Shown here one piece after another: positions 43,831 through 50,455 of a stretch of 50,455 nt of DNA (within the stretch, counting starts at the first letter, position 1; every line of letters starts with the position of its first letter). Source of the DNA: Oscillospiraceae bacterium (GTDB lineage Bacteria > Bacillota > Clostridia > Oscillospirales > Ruminococcaceae); the NCBI GenBank assembly GCA_900768245.1, contig CAAGCE010000275.1:1-50455 (forward strand), given 5' to 3'. A model generated the notes under the pieces. That model was given only the letters and a program-made list of their open reading frames with translations, made no database searches and was not told the origin of the DNA. A program made the translations under genes and the position numbers.

Positions 43831-45093
43831 ATGGGTAAAATAAAAAAATTGTTGGGCACCAAACTCTTCCAAAATGGAATGTGGTTGTTCATTCTTCAGA
43901 TTTTTAACACGGTTGTACCATTGCTGACATTGCCGTATATTACGAGAGTTTTGGGAACATCTAACTATGGTATTTTTTCATTATCTCTGAACTGGGTGAC
44001 TTATTTTCAGGTTATTGTAGAATATGGTTTTGGTTTTACGGGAGCAAGAAAGGTATCTATCGAAGGAGATGATGATTTACAAAACTTATATAGTAGAATA
44101 ATAAGCGCAAGACTTTTATTGTTGGCAGTTTCCTATTTGGGAATGAATGTCCTTGCTTATGTAACACATGTTGGTGTGCAACAGTTTGTAAGTATGAATA
44201 TTCTATTTCTTGTGATTATTGGCATTGCATTCCAGTTAACCTGGCTTTTTCAGGGAAAACAAGACATGAAGCTGATTACCATAATCAATGCGGTGTCTCG
44301 CCTGATTTCAGTGATTCTGGTTTTCTTGGTTGTTAAAACGGAAGCTCATTTATATTTGTATTGCTTTTGCTATTCGGTGACATTTATTTTTTCGGCTGTT
44401 TTAGGTTTGGCCGTGTCAAGAAAAAAGTATGGATTGAAGGTAAGGCTTTGCAGATTTAAGCAAGCTATTGATGAAATAAAAGATGGTTGGTATTTGTTTA
44501 TTTCCCAGGCAATGTCTAAAATTTTTAGCAGTGTGGGAGTCACGGTTCTTGGTACAGTAGCTGTTTCAAGCATTGTGGGCATTTATTCAGCAATATATAA
44601 GATTCCCTATATTATGATTTTGTTTTTCAGTCCGGTTAGCCAAGCACTTTATCCACACATCAGTGTGAAATTTTCGGAATCTTTCCAAAAGGGATGTAAA
44701 ACGGTAAAGCAGGCAGCAATGTGTATCGTAGGTCTTTTTGCAATAGGTGGATTTCTGATTATTTTGTTGCGGGACTTTTTGATTTCTATTGCCTTTGGTG
44801 CAGCCTATACAGAGTATTCTAATATAATTATACCTTTGGTCATTTGGATGATATTGTCAATTACAAACAATTTTCTGGGAATTCAATTTCTTGTAGCAAG
44901 TGGACATCAAAAAGAGTATAGCCAGGTATTCTCTTTAAGTGCAGTTGTTACAGTGTTGCTAAATGTTGCACTGGGCTTTGCTTTTGGTGTCTATGGTGTT
45001 TCCAGCGCAGCTGCTATCGGTGAAGCAGGTTTGACGTTGATGCTAATGCTTAAAATAATAAAATTAAAATCTAAGGAAGAGGAGAACATATGA
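43831..45093 (+). CDS. Oligosaccharide flippase (Wzx)
   Basis: 420 residues, about twelve hydrophobic helices, beginning LLGTKLFQNGMWLFILQIF and with the LPYITRVLGTSNYGIFS motif of the Wzx/RfbX polysaccharide exporter family (MOP superfamily). It moves lipid-linked repeat units across the membrane to the polymerase. Overlaps wecB by 4 bases. Confidence 0.92.
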   Translation: MGKIKKLLGTKLFQNGMWLFILQIFNTVVPLLTLPYITRVLGTSNYGIFSLSLNWVTYFQVIVEYGFGFTGARKVSIEGDDDLQNLYSRIISARLLLLAVSYLGMNVLAYVTHVGVQQFVSMNILFLVIIGIAFQLTWLFQGKQDMKLITIINAVSRLISVILVFLVVKTEAHLYLYCFCYSVTFIFSAVLGLAVSRKKYGLKVRLCRFKQAIDEIKDGWYLFISQAMSKIFSSVGVTVLGTVAVSSIVGIYSAIYKIPYIMILFFSPVSQALYPHISVKFSESFQKGCKTVKQAAMCIVGLFAIGGFLIILLRDFLISIAFGAAYTEYSNIIIPLVIWMILSITNNFLGIQFLVASGHQKEYSQVFSLSAVVTVLLNVALGFAFGVYGVSSAAAIGEAGLTLMLMLKIIKLKSKEEENI

Positions 45094-46187
45094 AAAAAGT
45101 AATGTTGGTTTTTGGCACAAGACCTGAAGCAATTAAAATGTGTCCGCTTGTAAATGAACTGAAAAAGCGAAAAGAAATACAGACAGTAGTTTGTGTGACG
45201 GGTCAGCATCGTCAAATGTTGGATATGGTATTGGAAGCGTTTTCTGTTACGCCAGATTATGATTTGTCAATCATGAAGGATAAACAGACGTTGTTTGATG
45301 TGACTACAAACATTTTAAACCGTATTAAAGAAGTACTAGAAAAGGAAAGACCGGATGTGGTGCTTGTTCATGGCGATACTTCTACGACGTTTGTGACTGC
45401 CCTCGCTTGTTTTTATCTTCAGATTCCGGTTGGTCATGTAGAAGCCGGATTGCGTACATATAATATTTACAGTCCCTATCCGGAGGAGTTCAATCGTCAG
45501 GCTGTTTCGATTATCAGTAAGTTTAACTTTGCTCCGACAGAGCTTTCAAAGCAGAATCTACTGAAAGAGGGTAAGAAACCGGAAAGCATTTATGTGACGG
45601 GAAATACAGCAATTGATGCCTTAAAGACTACAGTACATGAAAATTATACTCATTCTGAATTGGAATGGTCAAAGGACAGTCGTCTTATTATGATAACAGC
45701 ACATCGCCGCGAAAATCTTGGCGAGCCGATGCGTCATATGTTTAAAGCGATTCGGCGTGTGATGGATGAGCATCCGGATGTTAAGGCGATTTATCCTATT
45801 CATATGAATCCGGTCGTACGCGAAATTGCAAATGAATATTTGGGGAATGATGACCGTATCCATATCATTGAGCCTTTAGATGTTTTGGATTTTCACAATT
45901 TCCTGAGCCGTAGTTATCTGATCCTGACAGATTCTGGCGGAATTCAGGAAGAAGCCCCTTCTCTTGGTAAGCCTGTTCTGGTCATGCGAGATACAACCGA
46001 GCGTCCAGAAGGTATTGCAGCAGGTACTTTAAAACTAGTAGGGACAGAAGAAGAAACGATTTATAACGAGTTCAGCCGTTTACTTTCTGACAAAAGCGAA
46101 TATGATGTGATGAGCAAAGCAAGCAATCCATATGGAGATGGTCATGCTTGCGAGCGAATTGCAGATGTTTTAGTAAATGAACTGTGA
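45090..46187 (+). CDS. wecB: UDP-N-acetylglucosamine 2-epimerase (non-hydrolysing)
   Basis: 365 residues of the GT-B-like epimerase family. VFGTRPEAIKMCPL at the start, VHGDTSTTF near 91, VGHVEAGLRTY near 111, TAHRRENLG near 200 and DSGGIQEEAP near 277 are the conserved substrate-binding segments. It makes UDP-ManNAc from UDP-GlcNAc for glycan assembly. Together with glmM and glmS it forms a complete hexosamine supply module. Overlaps the flippase gene (ATGA). Confidence 0.95.
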   Translation: MKKVMLVFGTRPEAIKMCPLVNELKKRKEIQTVVCVTGQHRQMLDMVLEAFSVTPDYDLSIMKDKQTLFDVTTNILNRIKEVLEKERPDVVLVHGDTSTTFVTALACFYLQIPVGHVEAGLRTYNIYSPYPEEFNRQAVSIISKFNFAPTELSKQNLLKEGKKPESIYVTGNTAIDALKTTVHENYTHSELEWSKDSRLIMITAHRRENLGEPMRHMFKAIRRVMDEHPDVKAIYPIHMNPVVREIANEYLGNDDRIHIIEPLDVLDFHNFLSRSYLILTDSGGIQEEAPSLGKPVLVMRDTTERPEGIAAGTLKLVGTEEETIYNEFSRLLSDKSEYDVMSKASNPYGDGHACERIADVLVNEL

Positions 46188-46198
46188 TAGGGGAAGAT

Positions 46199-47584
46199 AT
46201 GGGTAAGTATTTTGGAACAGACGGCTTCCGTGGTGAAGCCGGAATTACATTAACAGCGGATCATGCCTATAAGGTAGGCCGTTTCTTGGGCTGGTATTAT
46301 AACTCCTTGCGTGAGCGCAACGGCGACAGTAACCCTGCTCGTATCGTCATCGGCAAGGACACTCGTCGCAGTTCCTATATGTTCGAGTACAGTCTGGTTG
46401 CTGGTCTGACGGCCTCTGGAGCAGATGCTTATCTGCTGCACGTCACCACCACTCCTTCCGTGGCGTACATCGCTCGCGTGGATGACTTTGACTGTGGCAT
46501 TATGATCTCCGCCAGCCACAACCCGTACTACGACAATGGTATCAAGCTGATCGACTGCTACGGCGAGAAAATGCCGGAGGAGACTCTGCTGCTGGTAGAG
46601 GATTACATTGACGGCAAACTTCATGTATTTGATAAGAACTGGCCGGAGCTGCCTTTTGCTCACCGCGAGCATATCGGCTGCACTGTGGACTATGTAGCAG
46701 GCCGTAACCGCTACATGGGCTATCTGATTTCTCTGGGAGTTTATTCTTTCAGAGGCGTTAAGGTTGGTCTGGATTGCGCCAATGGTAGCTCCTGGAATAT
46801 CGCAAAGTCCGTGTTCGATGCGCTTGGCGCAGATACCTATGTCATCAATAATAATCCGAATGGTCTGAACATCAATAACAATGCAGGTTCAACCCATATC
46901 GAGGGCCTTCAGAAATTTGTTGTGGAGAAGGGCTTGGATGTTGGCTTTGCCTACGATGGTGATGCTGACCGCTGCCTGTGCGTAGATGAGAAGGGCAATG
47001 TTATCACTGGTGACCATATCCTTTACATCTACGGCTGTTACATGAAAGAACGCGGCAAGCTGCTGACTAACACTGTTGTTACGACAGTCATGTCTAACTT
47101 TGGCCTGTACAAGGCATTTGATGAGCAGAAAATCGGTTATGCCAAGACCGCTGTGGGCGACAAATATGTTTACGAGTATATGGCTAAGAACGGATGCCGT
47201 ATCGGCGGCGAGCAGAGCGGTCATATCATCTTCTCCAAGTACGCGAGCACTGGTGACGGTATCCTGACCAGTTTGAAGATGATGGAAGTCATGTTGGCTA
47301 AGAAGAAGCCGATGAGCGAGTTAGCGGCACCGCTGAAGATTTATCCGCAGGTGTTGGAAAATGTCCGTGTGACTGATAAAAAGGCTGCACAGAATGATCC
47401 GGAAGTGCAGGAAACTGTGTCCAAAGTTGCTGAGACACTGGGCGATACTGGCCGTATTCTGGTGCGTGAATCCGGCACTGAGCCGGTTGTGCGTGTCATG
47501 GTGGAAGCACCGGACCACGATACTTGCCAGAAAAATGTTGACGAAGTTGTCAATGTAATTTGCGAAAAGGGATATAAGGCGTAA
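46199..47584 (+). CDS. glmM: Phosphoglucosamine mutase
   Basis: 461 residues. GKYFGTDGFRGEAG at the start, the phosphoserine loop ISASHNPYYDNGIK near residue 103, the metal loop YDGDADR near 246, GGEQSGH near 336 and the C-terminal phosphate-binding RESGTEPVVRVM near 427. It converts glucosamine-6-P to glucosamine-1-P. GGGGAAG lies just before the ATG at 46199; the GTG at 46184 is less likely. Its base composition is clearly more GC-rich (many CTG, GGC, CGT codons) than the preceding glycan genes. This suggests a different history, or a housekeeping gene captured by the cassette. Confidence 0.93.
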   Translation: MGKYFGTDGFRGEAGITLTADHAYKVGRFLGWYYNSLRERNGDSNPARIVIGKDTRRSSYMFEYSLVAGLTASGADAYLLHVTTTPSVAYIARVDDFDCGIMISASHNPYYDNGIKLIDCYGEKMPEETLLLVEDYIDGKLHVFDKNWPELPFAHREHIGCTVDYVAGRNRYMGYLISLGVYSFRGVKVGLDCANGSSWNIAKSVFDALGADTYVINNNPNGLNINNNAGSTHIEGLQKFVVEKGLDVGFAYDGDADRCLCVDEKGNVITGDHILYIYGCYMKERGKLLTNTVVTTVMSNFGLYKAFDEQKIGYAKTAVGDKYVYEYMAKNGCRIGGEQSGHIIFSKYASTGDGILTSLKMMEVMLAKKKPMSELAAPLKIYPQVLENVRVTDKKAAQNDPEVQETVSKVAETLGDTGRILVRESGTEPVVRVMVEAPDHDTCQKNVDEVVNVICEKGYKA

Positions 47585-47592
47585 AGTCAATG

Positions 47593-47622
47593 ACGACTCT
47601 GGCATTTACCCGGAGTCGTTTT
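47593..47622 (+). terminator. Hairpin between glmM and glmS
   Basis: 10-bp stem ACGACTCTGG / CCGGAGTCGT with one G-U pair and a 7-base loop, followed by TTTT. A weak or partial terminator, perhaps to set glmS level. No glmS ribozyme is seen in the 80-bp gap, which is too short for one. Confidence 0.6.
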
Positions 47623-47664
47623 GCATAAGAGGGAAAGTATACTAGAGAAGAGAGGGATAAACTT

Positions 47665-49533
47665 ATGTGTGGAATTGTTGGTTTTACAGGAAACCGACAG
47701 GCAGCACCGATCCTGCTGGATGGTCTGTCTAAACTGGAGTATAGAGGATATGACTCAGCTGGACTGGCTGTTCGTGATGGTGAGAATCTGGCACAGGTTG
47801 TGAAGGCAAAAGGTCGTCTGGTTAATCTAATGGAGAAAACAGATAACGGTAATGCGCTGAAGGGAACTTGTGGTATCGGACACACTCGCTGGGCAACACA
47901 CGGTGAGCCGAGTCAGATAAATGCACATCCGCATGTTTCAGGTAATTGTACCCACTCTGGTTCTGGTGCAGTGGAGTCTGAGGTCGTTGGTGTACATAAC
48001 GGTATCATCGAGAATTATACCGAACTGAAAGAAAAATTGTTGAAGCATGGTTACACATTCTACAGCCAGACCGATACAGAAGTAGTCGTTAAGCTGGTCG
48101 ATTACTATTATAAAAAGTACAACCTCGGTCCTATTGATGCTATTGCGAAAACCATGGTGCGTGTCCGTGGTTCCTATGCTTTGGAATTGATGTTCCGGGA
48201 TTATCCGGGTGAAATCTGGGTGGCTCGAAAGGACAGCCCGATGATCATTGGCATCGCAGATGGTGAAACTTATGTGGCTTCGGATGTTCCGGCAATTCTG
48301 AAATACACTCGCAATGTGTATTATATCGGCAATCTTGAGTTTGCAAAGCTCGTTCCGGGCGAGGCACATTTCTATGACCTGAACGGCGATGAGATTGAGA
48401 AGCAGACTACGGAAATTAAGTGGGATGCAGAAGCTGCTGAAAAGGGTGGCTTTGAGCATTTCATGATGAAAGAAATCCATGAACAGCCGAAAGCTGTTCA
48501 AGATACTATGAATTCTGTAATTAAAGATAGCACCATCGACCTTTCCAGCGTGGAGATTACCGAGGATGAGATTAAGAACTTCGAGCAAATCTATATCGTA
48601 GCCTGCGGCTCTGCATGGCATGTGGGCATGGCTGCTCAGTATGTGTTGGAAGATATGGCAGATATCCCGGTTCGTGTGGAACTTGCATCCGAGTTCCGCT
48701 ATCGTAAGATGCTGCTCAATCAGAAGGCACTGATGATTGTTGTCAGTCAGTCTGGTGAGACTGCGGATACACTGGCAGCACTGCGTTTGGCAAAAGAAAA
48801 GGGTATCACCACAATGGCAATCGTCAATGTGGTCGGCAGCAGTATCGCTCGTGAAGCAGATAAAGTGTTCTACACGCTTGCAGGACCGGAAATCTCTGTT
48901 GCTACGACAAAGGCATACAGCGCACAGCTTGCCGCTATGTACTGCCTGGCTGTTCAGTTTGCAAAAGTCAGAGGAAAGATTACGGATGAGCAGTACAGTT
49001 ACTATATTTCTGAACTGAAGACTATTCCGGAGAAGATCCAAAAGATTCTGGAAGACAAAGAACGCATTCAGTGGTTTGCGGCAAAGTACGCTAATGCACA
49101 TGATGTGTTCTTTGTTGGCCGTGGTATCGACTATGCAGTCAGCTTGGAAGGCAGTTTGAAGCTGAAAGAAATCAGCTACATCCATTCCGAGGCATATGCA
49201 GCGGGTGAGCTGAAGCACGGCACCATCAGCCTGATTGAGCAGGGGACACTGGTCATTGGTGTACTGACGCAGAGTGAGCTGTACGAGAAGACTATAAGCA
49301 ATATGCTGGAGTGCAAGAGCCGTGGAGCATATCTGATGGGATTGACTACCTATGGCAAATATGAGATCGAGGATCAGGTGAACTTCACTGTCTATGTCCC
49401 GAAGGTAGACGAACACTTCATCGGCAGTCTGGCTGTGATTCCGCTGCAGCTGTTAGGATACTATGTATCTGTTGCCAAGGGTCTTGACGTGGACAAGCCG
49501 AGAAATCTTGCAAAGAGTGTGACTGTGGAGTGA
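47665..49533 (+). CDS. glmS: Glutamine-fructose-6-phosphate aminotransferase (isomerising)
   Basis: 622 residues. MCGIVGF gives the catalytic N-terminal Cys after Met removal. LEYRGYDSAGLAV, GIGHTRWATHGEP near 71 and GVHNGIIENY belong to the glutaminase half. Two SIS domains follow (VACGSAWHVGMAA near 312; SQSGETADTLAAL near 360; VGRGIDYAVSLEG near 487), and the end reads PRNLAKSVTVE as in all GlmS. It makes glucosamine-6-P, the first step to UDP-GlcNAc. GC-richer than the glycosyltransferases, like glmM. Confidence 0.97.
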   Translation: MCGIVGFTGNRQAAPILLDGLSKLEYRGYDSAGLAVRDGENLAQVVKAKGRLVNLMEKTDNGNALKGTCGIGHTRWATHGEPSQINAHPHVSGNCTHSGSGAVESEVVGVHNGIIENYTELKEKLLKHGYTFYSQTDTEVVVKLVDYYYKKYNLGPIDAIAKTMVRVRGSYALELMFRDYPGEIWVARKDSPMIIGIADGETYVASDVPAILKYTRNVYYIGNLEFAKLVPGEAHFYDLNGDEIEKQTTEIKWDAEAAEKGGFEHFMMKEIHEQPKAVQDTMNSVIKDSTIDLSSVEITEDEIKNFEQIYIVACGSAWHVGMAAQYVLEDMADIPVRVELASEFRYRKMLLNQKALMIVVSQSGETADTLAALRLAKEKGITTMAIVNVVGSSIAREADKVFYTLAGPEISVATTKAYSAQLAAMYCLAVQFAKVRGKITDEQYSYYISELKTIPEKIQKILEDKERIQWFAAKYANAHDVFFVGRGIDYAVSLEGSLKLKEISYIHSEAYAAGELKHGTISLIEQGTLVIGVLTQSELYEKTISNMLECKSRGAYLMGLTTYGKYEIEDQVNFTVYVPKVDEHFIGSLAVIPLQLLGYYVSVAKGLDVDKPRNLAKSVTVE

Positions 49534-49577
49534 TTTTAGTCTAGACCTGGAAGGAGCATCGAAATGAGTCTGAAGCA

Positions 49578-50078
49578 ATGTATAAAATCCATAGCAACAG
49601 GATTTACTATGATAAATATTGGAATAGGCGAGACAAGATTTTTGATTCAAAGATTCCTCGCATATTAAGGGCGTATTACAAATTTTATTTGCGTAGAGTA
49701 GATGCAAAAAATGGTGCTGATATAAACATTATTGCTGAAAACGGAGATAATTTTCAATCACATCCAATATTGCCACATGGTATTAAAGGAATTGTGATAG
49801 CTGGGGGAGAACAAATTGGAAATAATGTAACAATCTCACATCAGGTGACGATTGGTCGTTCAAAAAATTTAGTACCTGTAATTGGAGACAATGTTTATAT
49901 TGGTCCAGGAGCAAAAATCTTTGGTGGAATTCGAGTTGGAAATAATGTAAGGATCGGAGCTAATTGCATTGTCTTTCAGGATATTCCAGATAACGCAACT
50001 GTTGTTTTGGAAAAACCACGAATTATCATTAAAGAGCAGGGATATGAATACTTTGCTTTTGATATTGATAAAATGTGA
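49578..50078 (+). CDS. Hexapeptide acyltransferase (serine acetyltransferase-like)
   Basis: 166 residues. After an N-terminal helical region (MYKIHSNRIYYDKYWNRR), left-handed beta-helix repeats follow: IGNNVTISHQVTIG, VIGDNVYIGPGAKIFG, IRVGNNVRIGANCIV and DIPDNATVV. The ISHQVTIG histidine is the likely catalytic base. In this context it probably O- or N-acetylates a sugar rather than serine. The start is uncertain: the strong site GGAAGGAG (49550-49557) serves an ATG at 49564 that reads out of frame, so a small indel may separate the true start from the body. Confidence 0.75.
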   Translation: MYKIHSNRIYYDKYWNRRDKIFDSKIPRILRAYYKFYLRRVDAKNGADINIIAENGDNFQSHPILPHGIKGIVIAGGEQIGNNVTISHQVTIGRSKNLVPVIGDNVYIGPGAKIFGGIRVGNNVRIGANCIVFQDIPDNATVVLEKPRIIIKEQGYEYFAFDIDKM

Positions 50079-50096
50079 GTCTGTGAGAGTAATTTG

Positions 50097-50228
50097 ATGA
50101 TACAACCTAAAACCAACGATACCTGGTATGGAATGACCTATCATGAAGATGTTGCAGCCGTAAAGGACAGCTTCAAGAAAATGTTAGAAAAAGGCGAGTA
50201 CAAGGCTGATTTATTTGTGGACTTGTGA
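50097..50228 (+). pseudogene. C-terminal remnant of a sugar nucleotidyltransferase
   Basis: 44 codons: TNDTWYGMTYHEDVAAVKD, then SFKKMLEKGEYKADLFVDL and stop. This aligns with the last 40 residues of the enzyme at 31403-32317 (TRDSWFGVTYKEDKE ... YNKELYSDL) at roughly half identity, so it is the tail of a homologous but different gene. Everything before is lost; the ATG at 50097 is accidental. It marks the end of the second cassette. Confidence 0.8.
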
Positions 50229-50235
50229 TATACTG

Positions 50236-50260
50236 GAGCTACGGGAGACCGTGGCTCTTT
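50236..50260 (+). terminator. Terminator after the nucleotidyltransferase tail
   Basis: 9-bp stem GAGCTACGG / CCGTGGCTC (one G-U) with a GAGA loop, followed by TTT. It probably ends the cassette transcript. Between it and the IS (50261-50338) I see no gene. Confidence 0.6.
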
Positions 50261-50338
50261 GTAGTATATATTGGTGTGCTAGAGCCAAAGAGCTTAATGC
50301 GAGATTATTTTGGTAGTAGTTGAATCAATACTCACATA

Positions 50339-50455
50339 TTGATATACCAGATAAACCTTGCCAAAAAGAAGAAAGTATGGTATAATAAAAATATGGAAAA
50401 AGAATTAAGAACCAATGCAGTAAAAATGAGTCCGGAGGAGCAGTATCAAATCCGA
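50339..50455 (+). mobile_element. IS630-like element, terminal 117 bp (right contig edge)
   Basis: Identical, in inverted orientation, to bases 1-117. It starts TTGATATACCAGATAAACC right after TA (50337-50338). A TATAAT box (50380-50386 region, GTATAATAAA) lies before the transposase start. This copy sits in the non-coding end of the glycan cassette. Confidence 0.75.
50393..50455 (+). CDS. Transposase N-terminus (partial, IS630-like)
   Basis: ATG at 50393 opens 21 codons, the same residues as the fragment at 1-63, and runs off the window. Confidence 0.55.
   Translation, partial: MEKELRTNAVKMSPEEQYQIR

Noticed and set aside
47585..47664. glmS ribozyme
   Set aside because: The gap is only 80 bp and holds a simple hairpin; the ribozyme core needs about 150 nt or more.
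47938..49416. 492-residue open frame antisense to glmS
   Set aside because: It is the shadow of a strongly conserved gene, with no ribosome site or family; cysteine- and histidine-rich text typical of antisense frames.

Overview
The window looks like one assembled contig from a low-to-mid GC Gram-positive gut anaerobe of the class Clostridia, most likely a Ruminococcus-type member of the Oscillospiraceae. The evidence is the gene content and order (recJ, rel, metallo-beta-lactamase-fold gene, hemZ; lepA, hemW; cpsB, cpsCD), the threonine-rich secreted linkers, BspA-type LRR/Fn3 surface proteins and consensus sigma-A promoters. No species can be assigned. The contig starts and ends in the same 117 bp in opposite orientation, the end of an IS630-like element with its transposase start. 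This explains why the sequence stops there. The left copy sits inside hemZ.

Layout. (1) 1-10.9 kb is conserved core: on the minus strand recJ, rel (ppGpp synthetase/hydrolase), an MBL-fold hydrolase and a hemZ truncated by the IS; on the plus strand a Na+/phosphate cotransporter, then lepA-hemW, with clear promoters and terminators. (2) 10.9-13.4 kb holds a decayed DUF2798 gene, a striking minus-strand gene that joins an XRE DNA-binding domain, a complete desulfoferrodoxin/superoxide-reductase module and a PPM/LCMT-type methyltransferase, and two tRNA-Ser genes (GCU and UGA). (3) 13.4-23.2 kb is an accessory island bounded by IS debris (IS3-like, IS5-like): a membrane Ser/Thr kinase with a companion HTH protein, a ribbon-helix-helix regulator facing zinc-ribbon/membrane genes across an inverted-repeat operator, two neighbouring genes broken at homopolymers, a lipoprotein, a wrecked AAA+ ATPase gene, two families of palindromic MITE-like repeats, and a VanZ-like gene.

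(4) 23.2-33.1 kb is a native-looking exopolysaccharide operon: tyrosine phosphatase (CpsB), chain-length/BY-kinase fusion (CpsCD), EpsG-like polymerase with an acidic WEDD tail, small membrane and secreted proteins, a TPR/PASTA protein, an LRR-Fn3 protein, a sugar nucleotidyltransferase and a priming glycosyl-1-phosphate transferase. (5) 33.1-50.2 kb is a second, compositionally different glycan cassette. It holds glycosyltransferases, two polysaccharide pyruvyl transferases, two FrhB-like ferredoxin-domain proteins, a beta-propeller glycan protein, a second Wzy-like polymerase, a Wzx flippase, wecB, glmM, glmS and a hexapeptide acyltransferase, and it ends in the broken tail of another nucleotidyltransferase. 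Together (4) and (5) supply regulation, priming, UDP-GlcNAc and UDP-ManNAc precursors, assembly, pyruvyl/acyl decoration, export and polymerisation of a surface polysaccharide. The ragged seams at 33.1 and 50.1 kb suggest the second cassette was imported or exchanged.

Most interesting candidates: the XRE-superoxide reductase-methyltransferase fusion with a palindromic repeat in its leader, and the doubled pyruvyl-transferase/Fe-S protein sets in the glycan cassette.
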